This document shows, piece by piece, positions 1-7,170 of a DNA stretch of 38,800 nt. Every line of letters begins with the position of its first letter. Position 1 is the first letter of the stretch. The translations under genes and the position numbers were made by a program. The stretch is from Fastidiosipila sp. Lineage in GTDB: Bacteria; Bacillota; Clostridia; Saccharofermentanales; DTU023. The notes below the pieces were generated by a model, which saw only the letters and a program-made list of their open reading frames with translations, was not told the DNA's origin and did not search any database. The DNA lies in the NCBI GenBank assembly GCA_012837885.1, contig DUQI01000058.1:1-38800 (forward strand), in the 5' to 3' direction.

Positions 1-28
1 CTATCCTCATACCAATCAAAACAAACCA

Positions 29-73
29 ATAATCCGAACCCATCTCCGATCAGGAAGATTTGGTTCGGATTAT
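29..73 (-). terminator. Intrinsic terminator of tRNA-Leu
   Basis: A perfect 12-bp inverted repeat (29-40 and 62-73, core AATCCGAACC) encloses a 21-nt loop. It lies just beyond the 3' end of tRNA-Leu, and on the minus strand it is followed by a T-rich run. The loop is long, but the stem is perfect and the position fits termination. Confidence 0.75.
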
Positions 74-80
74 CGTTGTC

Positions 81-167
81 TGGTGCCGGTGGCCGGACTC
101 GAACCGGCACGGGGGGTTCCCCATCGCATTTTGAGTGCGACACGTCTGCCAATTCCATCACACCGGC
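81..167 (-). tRNA. tRNA-Leu (anticodon CAA)
   Basis: Read on the minus strand, this folds as an 87-nt class II tRNA. The acceptor stem GCCGGTG/CACCGGC is followed by discriminator A and an encoded CCA. The anticodon stem TCGCA/TGCGA holds the loop CTCAAAA, giving anticodon CAA. A long variable arm and a GTTCGAGTC T-loop are present. The plus-strand open frame running through it is a read-through artefact. Confidence 0.97.
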
Positions 168-181
168 AATTTACGAATGCA

Positions 182-210
182 ATCGTAGCAGGTCACTGGT
201 ACAGTGTCAA
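182..210 (-). promoter_or_regulatory. Sigma-A-type promoter of tRNA-Leu
   Basis: On the minus strand TTGACA (205-210) is followed after 17 nt by TACGAT (182-187), placing the start a few bases before the tRNA 5' end. The spacer contains a small perfect palindrome, CACTG-GTA-CAGTG (194-206). Confidence 0.8.
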
Positions 211-216
211 TGTCAC

Positions 217-243
217 ACGCTCAAAGTCCGATACGTTGAGCGT
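217..243 (+). promoter_or_regulatory. Inverted repeat in the SDR leader
   Basis: ACGCTCAA (217-224) and TTGAGCGT (236-243) form a perfect 8-bp inverted repeat with an 11-nt loop, ending three bases before the AGGAGG of the downstream dehydrogenase. It could be an operator or a leader hairpin. The sequence does not say which. Confidence 0.35.
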
Positions 244-259
244 CATAGGAGGTCTGATC

Positions 260-982
260 ATGCAAACTGTGCTTCTTACCGGCATCTCATCCGGCATCGG
301 AAAGGAAATCGCCAGGCAATTAAAAGCTCAAGGCATCAGAGTTATCGGCACCGATTTATATCAGCCACAGGATGCGTCCATCTTTGATCATTTTATCGCA
401 GCCGATTTTCGTGATCGTTCGGCGCTCGATCCGATCATCGAATATATCCTGCAGGAAGATATTCGCTTAACAGGATTCGTGCACAATGCGATGCTCTACG
501 CCGGCGGCCTCGATCGCTGCGATTATGAATCATTCATGTCTGTCTATGCCGTCTCGGTCGCCGCCCCCTACTATCTTTGTCAACAACTGAATGATACTTT
601 CGCGCCCGGTATGTCGATCGTCTTGATCGGGTCAACCAGGTATTTACAGAGCCAGCCGTTCACAGAAAGCTATTCGGCTGCCAAAGGCGGTCTTTATTCG
701 TTAAATCACGCATTAGCGATGTCGCTTCGAGGTAAAGCGCGCGTGAACCTGATCGCACCCGGTTGGATCGACAGTAAAGGAGAAGGCCCGTTTTCGGTTG
801 AAGACAAAGCCTCCCAGCCTGTCGGACGAGTCGGTCAACCATCCGACGTCGCGTCGCTTTGCCGTTTTCTATTGAGCGATGAAGCAGGGTTCATCACCGG
901 CGCCGTGTTCCCTGTCGACGGCGGTATGACCCGTCAGATGATCTATCCTGGTGATTTCGGTTGGGATTACAAAACCCCGTAG
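260..982 (+). CDS. Short-chain dehydrogenase/reductase (FabG-like)
   Basis: The product is a 240-aa NAD(P)-dependent oxidoreductase of the classical SDR family. The N-terminal cofactor motif TGISSGIG is at residues 7-14, and the catalytic YSAAK (YxxxK) motif and a C-terminal PVDGG stretch are visible. The usual NNAG motif is replaced by HNAM. The start is the ATG at 260, because AGGAGG lies 8 bp upstream; an apparent longer frame runs back through the tRNA-Leu gene and is not coding. The gene stands alone between tRNA genes, with a strong terminator behind it. The family includes 3-oxoacyl-ACP reductases and sugar or alcohol dehydrogenases, and the substrate cannot be told from sequence. Confidence 0.92.
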   Translation: MQTVLLTGISSGIGKEIARQLKAQGIRVIGTDLYQPQDASIFDHFIAADFRDRSALDPIIEYILQEDIRLTGFVHNAMLYAGGLDRCDYESFMSVYAVSVAAPYYLCQQLNDTFAPGMSIVLIGSTRYLQSQPFTESYSAAKGGLYSLNHALAMSLRGKARVNLIAPGWIDSKGEGPFSVEDKASQPVGRVGQPSDVASLCRFLLSDEAGFITGAVFPVDGGMTRQMIYPGDFGWDYKTP

Positions 983-990
983 AACGACAA

Positions 991-1013
991 AAGACCCGGC
1001 GAACCGGGTCTTT
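991..1013. terminator. Bidirectional intrinsic terminator
   Basis: AAGACCCGG-CGAA-CCGGGTCTT is a perfect 9-bp stem with a tetraloop, followed on the plus strand by a T-rich run and preceded on the same strand by AAAA. It serves the SDR gene (plus) and the tRNA-Met/Tyr unit (minus), which converge here. Confidence 0.88.
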
Positions 1014-1019
1014 GTTTGA

Positions 1020-1104
1020 TGGTGGGGGAAGATGGATTTGAACCATCGAAGTCGTTGACAACAGATTTACAGTCTGCCCCCTTTGGCCACTTGGGTATTC
1101 CCCC
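1020..1104 (-). tRNA. tRNA-Tyr (anticodon GTA)
   Basis: An 85-nt class II tRNA with acceptor GGGGGAA/TTCCCCC, discriminator A and encoded CCA. The anticodon stem CAGA/TCTG encloses CTGTAAA, giving anticodon GTA. The long variable arm is typical of bacterial tRNA-Tyr. It is co-transcribed behind tRNA-Met with a 25-nt spacer. Confidence 0.97.
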
Positions 1105-1129
1105 ATCTTGGTTCACGTCGATTGATAAA

Positions 1130-1206
1130 TGGTGGGCCATCAGGGACTTGAACCCCGGACCGACCGGTTATGAGCCGGCTGCTCTGACCAACTGAGCTAA
1201 TGGCCC
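1130..1206 (-). tRNA. tRNA-Met (anticodon CAT), elongator most likely
   Basis: A 77-nt tRNA with acceptor GGGCCAT/ATGGCCC, discriminator A and encoded CCA. The anticodon stem CCGG/CCGG has the loop CTCATAA, so the anticodon is CAT. The 1:72 pair is G-C, so it is not the usual initiator. The CAT anticodon could also be a lysidine-modified tRNA-Ile2. The stem and T-arm resemble clostridial elongator tRNA-Met, so that is my preference. Confidence 0.9.
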
Positions 1207-1227
1207 ATGCGCGACGCGACATGACGC

Positions 1228-1257
1228 ATTATAGGTTAAGGCATTTTATAATGTCAA
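1228..1257 (-). promoter_or_regulatory. Consensus promoter of the tRNA-Met/Tyr unit
   Basis: On the minus strand TTGACA (1252-1257) and TATAAT (1228-1233) are separated by 18 bp. Both hexamers are perfect consensus, about 20 bp upstream of the mature tRNA-Met 5' end. Confidence 0.88.
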
Positions 1258-1266
1258 GCGACCGCG

Positions 1267-2490
1267 CTAACGATCGATTTTAAACAGCGACGCACCTTCC
1301 GGCATTCGGCCACGCATCCAGTGAAGCGCAATATCCGAACCGATCACCGAGTATACCGTGCCGTTCCCGCCGAGCCCGGCGATAATCAGGACGTCATCGG
1401 ACGCGGGATCAAGCCCCATATACGGCAGATTGTCCTTGCTCTCGCCGAAGATCGCGGCGTAAGAGTATGCCGGTGGTTTGAGCGTCGTATCAGAGAGTAA
1501 AGAGGCGGCAAAGTGCATCAGTTTCGCCTGATTTTTCTCGGCGTCGTCTACACTCAAGGTCTTCCCTTTTTCGTCCAGACCTCCGATCATGAGGCGACGA
1601 TCGAAGGTGTTTCGGACATACGTGTAGGCATCCTTCTTTTCCCAGACCATCGCCGGCAGAAGCGACTTTTTCGACCCGATCGCCTCCGTCACCACGACAA
1701 ACGTGCGATAGTGTTCCATCAGGGGCAGTTTTCGACTCATCGTCCGCGGTGTATCGTAACCGGTGCAGACGATCAGGCGCGGGCTCCAGATACGGTGTCT
1801 TTTGCCATTCAACAATAGATTGATCGACAGGCCGCCGGCCGGATTTTTCCGATAACTGACAAAGCGGCAGTTTTCCATGATCTTTAAATTGAAAGTCGAT
1901 CTGGCGGTAATGGCCAGACGGTGTACAAATGCATACGGATTGAGCGCGATATCCGGACTCGTCGAAAGCGCCGCCATACCGTTGATGTGTTCGGCTCCAA
2001 GTTCACTTTGACTGAAGAGTTCGACATCGAAACCGAGGGCTTCCTGTGCCGTTTTCTCATGCTTCAAGTAGGCGCGGCTTTTCATATCGGTCGCAACCAG
2101 AAGACTGTCGGTCGACTCACTGATACGGACGTCCGGTTCTTTAACCTCAGAGATCATGTCCTGCAGCGTATCGACGGCGTCATGCGACCACTCGTAGAAA
2201 ATCTCAGCGTTTTCTTTGCCGATCTGCTTGGCGTATTCATGCACGCCGGCATCGCTCATATATTGAATCAGGCCGGTGTTGGCCGCCGTACTACCGGCAC
2301 CGACTCTGTCTCTTTCTACGACAAGCACACCATACCCGGCTTTGGCAAGACGATACGCGCATAACATGCCCGACATCCCCGCTCCGACGATAACAACATC
2401 GAAAGCGGTCGATCCTGATGCCGGCTCATCCGATCCGGCCACATCTCCCGATACGTCCGGCCAAAAGAGCCTGCCTGTATGCAACTTCAT
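1267..2490 (-). CDS. FAD-dependent oxidoreductase (DAO/DadA-like)
   Basis: A 407-aa flavoprotein of the D-amino-acid/glycine oxidase superfamily. The FAD-binding Rossmann motif VVIVGAGMSG lies near residues 32-41 with VVERD at the end of the second strand, and a C-terminal IAGLGGNGTVYS segment closes the FAD site. The length is normal for members that lack a C-terminal Rieske domain, and none is present. The start ATG is preceded by AGAGGAG. The gene stands alone downstream of roughly 300 bp of noncoding DNA. Likely substrates are amines or amino acids, as in gamma-glutamylputrescine oxidase-like relatives. The exact reaction is not determined. Confidence 0.88.
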   Translation of the reverse strand: MKLHTGRLFWPDVSGDVAGSDEPASGSTAFDVVIVGAGMSGMLCAYRLAKAGYGVLVVERDRVGAGSTAANTGLIQYMSDAGVHEYAKQIGKENAEIFYEWSHDAVDTLQDMISEVKEPDVRISESTDSLLVATDMKSRAYLKHEKTAQEALGFDVELFSQSELGAEHINGMAALSTSPDIALNPYAFVHRLAITARSTFNLKIMENCRFVSYRKNPAGGLSINLLLNGKRHRIWSPRLIVCTGYDTPRTMSRKLPLMEHYRTFVVVTEAIGSKKSLLPAMVWEKKDAYTYVRNTFDRRLMIGGLDEKGKTLSVDDAEKNQAKLMHFAASLLSDTTLKPPAYSYAAIFGESKDNLPYMGLDPASDDVLIIAGLGGNGTVYSVIGSDIALHWMRGRMPEGASLFKIDR

Positions 2491-2780
2491 TCACAGTACT
2501 CCTCTTTTATAGTTGACGTGACGGGCGACCAGACCAGCACCCGTCACGCCATATGCATATCCGGTCTTTCATTTACCATCCCGCGACTTAGGACAGATAT
2601 TTCCGGTCATACATCTTTTTTCCAATACTTATTAACAGCACCGCCATCTGTCAGCGTGCTGTTCGCATCCGAGCCGTGTGTTCCGCTCTCACTATGCAGT
2701 TTTAATATTGGGTGCAGTTGATACGACTATCTTAATATATTTACGAAAAATAGCAACTCATAGAATGATATTTAACCTTA
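2491..2780. other. Noncoding stretch between oxidase gene and integrase remnant
   Basis: About 290 bp with no convincing gene on either strand. The right half (2700-2780) is clearly AT-rich compared with its surroundings. The left part must hold the promoter of the minus-strand oxidase gene, but I could not pick out convincing hexamers. It may be decayed DNA of the element that carried the integrase. Confidence 0.4.
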
Positions 2781-2783
2781 CCA

Positions 2784-3033
2784 ATGACTAAGAACTGTGA
2801 GCGCCTGTCTCGGCACACCTTTACTACTCGCAAGACTGCCGTTGGCATTCTCTCTTACACTCCAAAAAATACTTGGACATGACGATATCAAGGCCACCTT
2901 GACCTACTATGTCTACGTCACAGAAGAGATGGAAGACAAGACTGCTAAGATCATGTCAGAAGCACTCGGAAAGAAGTTTGGTACAAAATTTGGTACAAAA
3001 AATGAAAACAACGAATGTGTAGAAAATGCATAA
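2784..3033 (+). pseudogene. Tyrosine-recombinase (integrase) C-terminal remnant, frameshifted
   Basis: In one frame 2805-2831 encodes LSRHTFTTR, the R-H-x-F box of tyrosine integrases. The next frame encodes LQKILGHDDIKATLTYYVYV from about 2860, which is the LGH box followed by the catalytic-tyrosine region. The distance between the two boxes is 61 nt, whereas the family usually has about 63, so a 2-nt deletion explains the frame change. Nothing of the N-terminal two thirds is recognisable upstream. The remnant ends 35 bp from the 3' end of tRNA-Lys, the classic integration site of such elements. It is a dead relic of an integrated element. Confidence 0.8.
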
Positions 3034-3066
3034 ACCCCTGAGACCTTACAGCCTCAGGGGTTTTTC
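3032..3066. terminator. Intrinsic terminator between integrase relic and tRNA unit
   Basis: AAACCCCTGAG (3032-3042) pairs with CTCAGGGGTTT (3053-3063), and TTTTT plus CTTT follows on the plus strand. It also lies 6 bp past the 3' end of tRNA-Lys, so it can stop the minus-strand tRNA transcript, though the T-tract on that side is weaker. Confidence 0.82.
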
Positions 3067-3068
3067 TT

Positions 3069-3144
3069 TGGTGATCCACCGGGGATTCGAACCCCGGACC
3101 CCCTGATTAAAAGTCAGATGCTCTACCGACTGAGCTAGTGGATC
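3069..3144 (-). tRNA. tRNA-Lys (anticodon TTT)
   Basis: A 76-nt tRNA with acceptor GATCCAC/GTGGATC, discriminator A and encoded CCA. The anticodon stem CTGA/TCAG encloses CTTTTAA, giving anticodon TTT. It is the last gene of a His-Gln-Lys unit, and its 3' end faces the integrase relic. Confidence 0.97.
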
Positions 3145-3151
3145 AGGTGGC

Positions 3152-3226
3152 TGGCTGGGATGGCAGGATTTGAACCTGCGAATGCGGGAGTCAAAGTCCC
3201 GTGCCTTACCACTTGGCGACACCCCA
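3152..3226 (-). tRNA. tRNA-Gln (anticodon TTG)
   Basis: A 75-nt tRNA with acceptor TGGGGTG/CATCCCA (one G-U pair), discriminator G and encoded CCA. The anticodon stem GGGA/TCCC encloses CTTTGAC, giving anticodon TTG. It is the middle gene of the His-Gln-Lys unit. Confidence 0.96.
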
Positions 3227-3229
3227 GTA

Positions 3230-3307
3230 TGGGGTGGGATATGGGATTCGAACCCACGACTTCCAGAGCCACAATCTGGCACTCTAACCAACTGAGCTAA
3301 TCCCACC
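3230..3307 (-). tRNA. tRNA-His (anticodon GTG)
   Basis: Acceptor GTGGGAT/ATCCCAC with the extra 5' G(-1) encoded opposite C73, followed by CCA. The anticodon stem CCAGA/TCTGG encloses TTGTGGC, giving anticodon GTG. It is the first gene of the unit, three bases from tRNA-Gln. Confidence 0.97.
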
Positions 3308-3342
3308 GTGCGCCTGTTCACTTTAGGTGAACATGCTTTGGC

Positions 3343-3371
3343 ATTGTAACAACGCCGTTTGAGACTGTCAA
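3343..3371 (-). promoter_or_regulatory. Promoter of the His-Gln-Lys tRNA unit
   Basis: On the minus strand TTGACA (3366-3371) is followed after 17 bp by TACAAT (3343-3348). The leader before tRNA-His contains a perfect inverted repeat, GTTCAC-N5-GTGAAC (3316-3332), which may be a processing hairpin. Confidence 0.85.
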
Positions 3372-3411
3372 GATCAAGTTTGAGGCCTTGCCTTCGACAA
3401 GACTTGATGAC

Positions 3412-4650
3412 TCAACGCCCGTAGGCGATCGGGTGAATCACGTTTTCAGCCTTGATCGAGTGCTCCGTCAAGGTGCGGTCGAAAAGCGACAGCCCGCTGC
3501 GCACGATCAAGCCGCCGTAGCGCGCTCGCAGTTCATCGACTGTCTCCTCGAGAGTCAGCATCGATTCTCTTTCCAGCTCATCGGTCAAAAATGTCAATTG
3601 ACGCATCTCGGCCGTCGGTATGAGATTGGAGGCACGTACGCCGAGACTGCGGATCCACTGGCCTTCACGAAAGTTTTCCAGGATTAAAGCGGACGCTTCC
3701 TTCGTGATCTCGGAGGCGAGCTGCGTCGGCTTTGGCAACGGCTTTTGCCGTTCGAAGTTATAGAGCTGATAGTCTCTGAGCGACACGGACAGTGTGCGGG
3801 CCAGATATCCGGCTTCCCTCAGTCTCGCCGCCACCGATTCGGCAAGCATCTGCGCCACCGCGCGGATCTCCGTCGCATGATGCAGGTCGTGCGCTGCCGT
3901 GATCGAGTTGCCGATCGATTTGATCGGCAGTTCCCTGCCCTCGATTGCGACCGGTGACGTATCGTTGCCGTTCGCAAATGCATGCAGCATCAAGCCGACG
4001 ACTCCGAAAAGTTTACGCAACAGCTCCGGATCGAGCGTGGCGAGTCCTCCTATCGTGCGGATCCCGATCTTACCGAGCTTTCTCGTAGTCGCCGGGCCTA
4101 CGCCGAGAAGATCGGAGACCGGCAGGGGCCAGACCTTCTCTTTGTAGTTGTCGCGCCGGATTACGGTAATCGCATCCGGTTTTTTCATATCGCTGCCGAG
4201 CTTGGCAAAAATCTTATTGAAACTGACCCCGATTGAAGCGGTCAGACCGAACTCCTCTTTGACACGCGTCCGCAGCTCTTCTGCGACATCCGTACCGTCG
4301 TTTCGATCGCAGTAAGTCAGCTCGACCCAGTTTTCATCGAGTCCGAACGGTTCGACGCGATCGCTGTATTCGGCGTACATTTTTCTCGCCAGTCGGGAAA
4401 ATCGAATATAACGGCTATAATGCGGCGGTACGATCACGAGGTTCGGACACTTCTGCTTGGCCTCCCAGATCGCCTCCCCTGTCTTCACCCCGTCTTTTTT
4501 AGCCGCTTCGTTTTTAGCCAGGACAATACCGTGCCGGTTAACCGGATCGCCGCAGACCGCCATCGGCCCTTGGCGCAGAGCCGGATTATACATACACTCG
4601 ACCGAGGCGTAGTAGCTATTCATATCGATGTGCAGCACCTGACGATCCAC
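3412..4650 (-). CDS. dinB: Y-family DNA polymerase (DinB/Pol IV-like), SOS-controlled
   Basis: A 412-aa translesion DNA polymerase of the Y family. The N-terminal palm motif VLHIDMNSYYASVE carries the first metal-binding Asp and the YYASVE steric-gate region. The second catalytic pair sits in LDENWVELT, in place of the usual DEAYLD. TASIGVSFNKIFAKLGSDMKKPD is the conserved finger/thumb transition, and LLGVGPATTRKLGKIG is the helix-hairpin-helix of the thumb. The little-finger domain fills the C-terminus. The start is GTG at 4650 with CAGGAGG about 8 bp upstream. A LexA/DinR box overlaps the inferred transcription start. The product bypasses damaged bases at the cost of fidelity. Confidence 0.93.
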   Translation of the reverse strand: MDRQVLHIDMNSYYASVECMYNPALRQGPMAVCGDPVNRHGIVLAKNEAAKKDGVKTGEAIWEAKQKCPNLVIVPPHYSRYIRFSRLARKMYAEYSDRVEPFGLDENWVELTYCDRNDGTDVAEELRTRVKEEFGLTASIGVSFNKIFAKLGSDMKKPDAITVIRRDNYKEKVWPLPVSDLLGVGPATTRKLGKIGIRTIGGLATLDPELLRKLFGVVGLMLHAFANGNDTSPVAIEGRELPIKSIGNSITAAHDLHHATEIRAVAQMLAESVAARLREAGYLARTLSVSLRDYQLYNFERQKPLPKPTQLASEITKEASALILENFREGQWIRSLGVRASNLIPTAEMRQLTFLTDELERESMLTLEETVDELRARYGGLIVRSGLSLFDRTLTEHSIKAENVIHPIAYGR

Positions 4651-4675
4651 GCCACCGTCCTCCTGAACAAATAAA

Positions 4676-4687
4676 GAACTTATGTTC
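4676..4687. promoter_or_regulatory. LexA/DinR (SOS) box of dinB
   Basis: GAAC-TTAT-GTTC (minus-strand reading GAACATAAGTTC) matches the Gram-positive DinR consensus GAAC-N4-GTTC. It lies 26 bp before the GTG start of the polymerase gene and covers the inferred transcription start, so bound LexA should repress it. Confidence 0.82.
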
Positions 4688-4691
4688 TGTT

Positions 4692-4719
4692 ATTGTAGCG
4701 TGACGTCAAAAAAATGCAA
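4692..4719 (-). promoter_or_regulatory. Putative promoter of dinB
   Basis: On the minus strand TTGCAT (4714-4719) is followed after 16 bp by TACAAT (4692-4697). The inferred start near 4685 falls inside the LexA box. An alternative -35, TTGACG (4704-4709), lacks a well-spaced -10. Confidence 0.5.
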
Positions 4720-4770
4720 GATCAGGCAAGCGATGAGAAAGCAGCCATTGAAAGTAAGGAAAAGACTTGG

Positions 4771-6303
4771 TTACTTCGGCCGACGCGACAACCGCGTCAT
4801 CAGCTCCAGATTCAGGAGATAATCTTTAACCTGAATTCCACCTGAAAAACCTACCAGCTCGCCTCGGTTGCCAATGACCCGGTGACACGGAATAAACAGT
4901 GCGTAAGGATTGGCGGCACACGCCTGACCGACGGCGCGGGCGTAGTCGTTCGCCTTCTTTCTGCCGACCAGCGTCTCGGCAAGCTCGCTATAGGTCAGAT
5001 GCTCGCCGTACGGAATATCCTTCAGCGCATCAAGCACCTTCGTCATAAAAGGCGGCAGTGCCTGATCCGATAAGGGCGGTAGCGGCGGCAGCTCGCTTTT
5101 CTTTTCGAAATAGGCCGTCAGCCAGTCGAAGGCGAGCTGCAGCGGTTCGTCCGGGCGATTGCTCGAGGAAAACGGTGTATCGACCGTTTTCTTCAATCCG
5201 TTTTGTTTATTCAAGGCGCCGGCGACCTTCAGCGCCATCTTAAACACGCTGTCTTCAACCCGTTGACCAAGCTGCAAAAACTCGACTTCAGTCAGCGCCT
5301 GGCCGTCACTTTTCAGCGCCACGAGTCCCAGTTCAAACGGGAAGAAACCGACGGCACCTCTGGCCAGATCCGACCTCGTTCCGATGATCAGGCGGCTGGT
5401 CGAGTCGATGCCGGGAAGTGTCGCCGTATGGATACCAGGCAGTAAGTCGGCATCGATCAAGACACGTTCATCGGTTGCTAAAAGCAGGCTGTAAAGCGCC
5501 TGATGTTCGGCAAACAGCGTTTCGAAGATCGTGCCTAACGCGTTTTTTGTAAGACTGAGATCACTATGTAAGACGACGGTCGCCGTATCTGCACCGAGCA
5601 CTTCCGGTGCAAACAGTAAGAAACCGAAGACGTCTTCTCCGGAGCGCAGCTGATAGACGAACCGACCGTCTTTTTGCACCCAGTCTTCGAGTATTTCAAG
5701 CCTCTTTTTCACCGTTCCTGCCTGAGAAAATTCCGCGACATTTCGTCTGGCGAGTGCCAGGCGGTCTTTCTTCAGCGTCGCTTCCAGTGTGACCTGATCG
5801 ACGACGCGACGCCACGTCTCGTAGCGAAAACGCACGCCTTTTTCGACATACCAGTCGGAAACATCCGTTCTCACAAAGTCCGGATCCTGATCAAGGTTCG
5901 GAAAATGACGATCGGCTTCAAACTGCTCATCGATTCGCGTAATCAAGACTTCGTTGACAAATGGATGCAACTGTTCATAGATCTCAGCGCCTCCGATGAC
6001 AAACAAATCGTCTCCTGAAAATCCGCGCCGACGCAGCGCATCGATTTCGACAAAGAGCGCATCGAGCGAGTCGACCGTTTTGATGTTCGGCTCAGACAGC
6101 TCCCGGTTTCTCGTCAACATGAGGTTGACGCGCCCCAGCAACGCCTTTTGCTTCGGATACGTCTCGAGTGTCTTGCGACCGTAAATCACGGCACCACCCA
6201 GCGTGATCTCTTTAAACCGCTTGAGATCGGAAGAAATGTGGGTCAGCAAGCGGCCGTCAAGGCCGATGCCGTAATCGGAAGTCACCGCGACAATCGAACG
6301 CAT
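4771..6303 (-). CDS. DHFR / unknown / O6-alkylguanine-DNA alkyltransferase fusion
   Basis: A single uninterrupted 510-aa frame with three parts. Residues 1-165 are dihydrofolate reductase: IVAV near the N-terminus, the catalytic Asp in SSDLKRFK, GRKTLE, and VIGGAEIY at 102-109. Residues 166-310 match nothing I recognise with confidence; a GNAT-like fold is possible. Residues 315-505 are an MGMT/Ogt-type alkyltransferase: IPYGEHLTYSELA at 430-442 and the active-site IPCHRV at 471-476 with acceptor Cys473. DHFR regenerates tetrahydrofolate after ThyA; MGMT removes O6-alkyl groups from guanine. The start is the ATG at 6303, one base after the thyA stop; an upstream extension within thyA is out of frame with its function. 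The linkage is the odd feature. Confidence 0.88.
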   Translation of the reverse strand: MRSIVAVTSDYGIGLDGRLLTHISSDLKRFKEITLGGAVIYGRKTLETYPKQKALLGRVNLMLTRNRELSEPNIKTVDSLDALFVEIDALRRRGFSGDDLFVIGGAEIYEQLHPFVNEVLITRIDEQFEADRHFPNLDQDPDFVRTDVSDWYVEKGVRFRYETWRRVVDQVTLEATLKKDRLALARRNVAEFSQAGTVKKRLEILEDWVQKDGRFVYQLRSGEDVFGFLLFAPEVLGADTATVVLHSDLSLTKNALGTIFETLFAEHQALYSLLLATDERVLIDADLLPGIHTATLPGIDSTSRLIIGTRSDLARGAVGFFPFELGLVALKSDGQALTEVEFLQLGQRVEDSVFKMALKVAGALNKQNGLKKTVDTPFSSSNRPDEPLQLAFDWLTAYFEKKSELPPLPPLSDQALPPFMTKVLDALKDIPYGEHLTYSELAETLVGRKKANDYARAVGQACAANPYALFIPCHRVIGNRGELVGFSGGIQVKDYLLNLELMTRLSRRPK

Positions 6304-6304
6304 C

Positions 6305-7135
6305 TTACACCGCCATCTCGATCCGGCCGATACCGGGACCGTGCTCGTAATTTTCGAGCGACACGTGATCGACCGTGAAATCGTAAAAATCTTTAATCGA
6401 AGGATCGAGGACGAAGGTCGGCGCGTCATAGACGGGACGCGCGATTAACTCCTCGACGATCGGAATATGTCGATCGTAGATATGCGCATCGGCGATCACA
6501 TGGATTAATTCGCCGGCTACGAGTCCCGAGACCTGAGCGAACATATGCACGAGCACGGCATACTGCGCAACGTTCCAGAAGAACGCCGCCAGCATATCCT
6601 GCGACCGCTGATGCAAGATCGCATTCAGCACATTACCGGACACATTGAACGTCATCGAGTAAGCGCAGGGATAAAGCGCCATCTCATGTAGATCGGCGAA
6701 CGTATACATCGATGTCAGCATGCGGCGGCTCGCCGGATTGTGTTTAAGGTCGTAGAGCACACGATCGACCTGGTCAAATTCGCCTTCTTTGTACTTCGAC
6801 TTGACCCCGAGCTGATACCCGTACGCCTTGCCGATCGTACCGTCTTCTTGCGCCCATTCATTCCAGACCTGGCTATTTAATTCGGAGAGCTTACTCGTCT
6901 TTTTCTGCCAGATCCAAAGCAGCTCATCGACCGTTTTTTTCAACGGCAGCGAGCGAATCGTCGATGCCGGAAACTCCTCTCGAAGATCGTAATGGTTGAC
7001 AATACCGAACTTCTTTTTACTATAGGCAGGCGTGCCGTCTGCCCAGCGAGGACGCACGTCTTCTTGAGAATTGTCGTACCCGTTTTCGATGATATCTTTA
7101 CAGTTTTCGATGAAGTAATGGTCAATCTTGCTCAT
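6305..7135 (-). CDS. thyA: Thymidylate synthase
   Basis: A 276-aa folate-dependent thymidylate synthase converting dUMP to dTMP. The catalytic Cys157 sits in ALYPCAYSM, the variant (CA rather than CH) typical of the Bacillus-type ThyA branch. QRSQDMLAAFFWN is the dUMP-binding RS region, and HIYDRH is the conserved late motif. I chose the ATG at 7135 because family members start with MSK and the region before it carries no ribosome binding site. An in-frame ATG at 7159 is also without one. The gene is followed after one base by the DHFR fusion, the natural metabolic partner. Confidence 0.95.
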   Translation of the reverse strand: MSKIDHYFIENCKDIIENGYDNSQEDVRPRWADGTPAYSKKKFGIVNHYDLREEFPASTIRSLPLKKTVDELLWIWQKKTSKLSELNSQVWNEWAQEDGTIGKAYGYQLGVKSKYKEGEFDQVDRVLYDLKHNPASRRMLTSMYTFADLHEMALYPCAYSMTFNVSGNVLNAILHQRSQDMLAAFFWNVAQYAVLVHMFAQVSGLVAGELIHVIADAHIYDRHIPIVEELIARPVYDAPTFVLDPSIKDFYDFTVDHVSLENYEHGPGIGRIEMAV

Positions 7136-7141
7136 AGCTGA

Positions 7142-7150
7142 AGTATACCA
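7142..7150 (-). promoter_or_regulatory. Extended -10 promoter abutting thyA
   Basis: On the minus strand TGG-TATACT is an extended -10 element. Its last base is six nucleotides before the A of the thyA ATG at 7135, and no Shine-Dalgarno sequence lies between. If used, the mRNA would be leaderless. No good -35 is present at 17 bp. Confidence 0.5.
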
Positions 7151-7170
7151 AAGGCGCATGCCCTAAACGA

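Noticed and set aside
83-259. N-terminal extension of the dehydrogenase frame
   Set aside because: It translates antisense to tRNA-Leu, and the ATG at 260 has AGGAGG at proper spacing.
894-1106. 70-aa minus-strand open frame
   Set aside because: It spans tRNA-Tyr and the terminator and overlaps the dehydrogenase gene.
3046-3321. 91-aa minus-strand open frame
   Set aside because: It is a translation of the tRNA His-Gln-Lys cluster.
6304-6429. 42-residue extension ahead of the DHFR domain
   Set aside because: It lies inside the thyA coding region in another frame, and DHFR begins naturally at the ATG at 6303.
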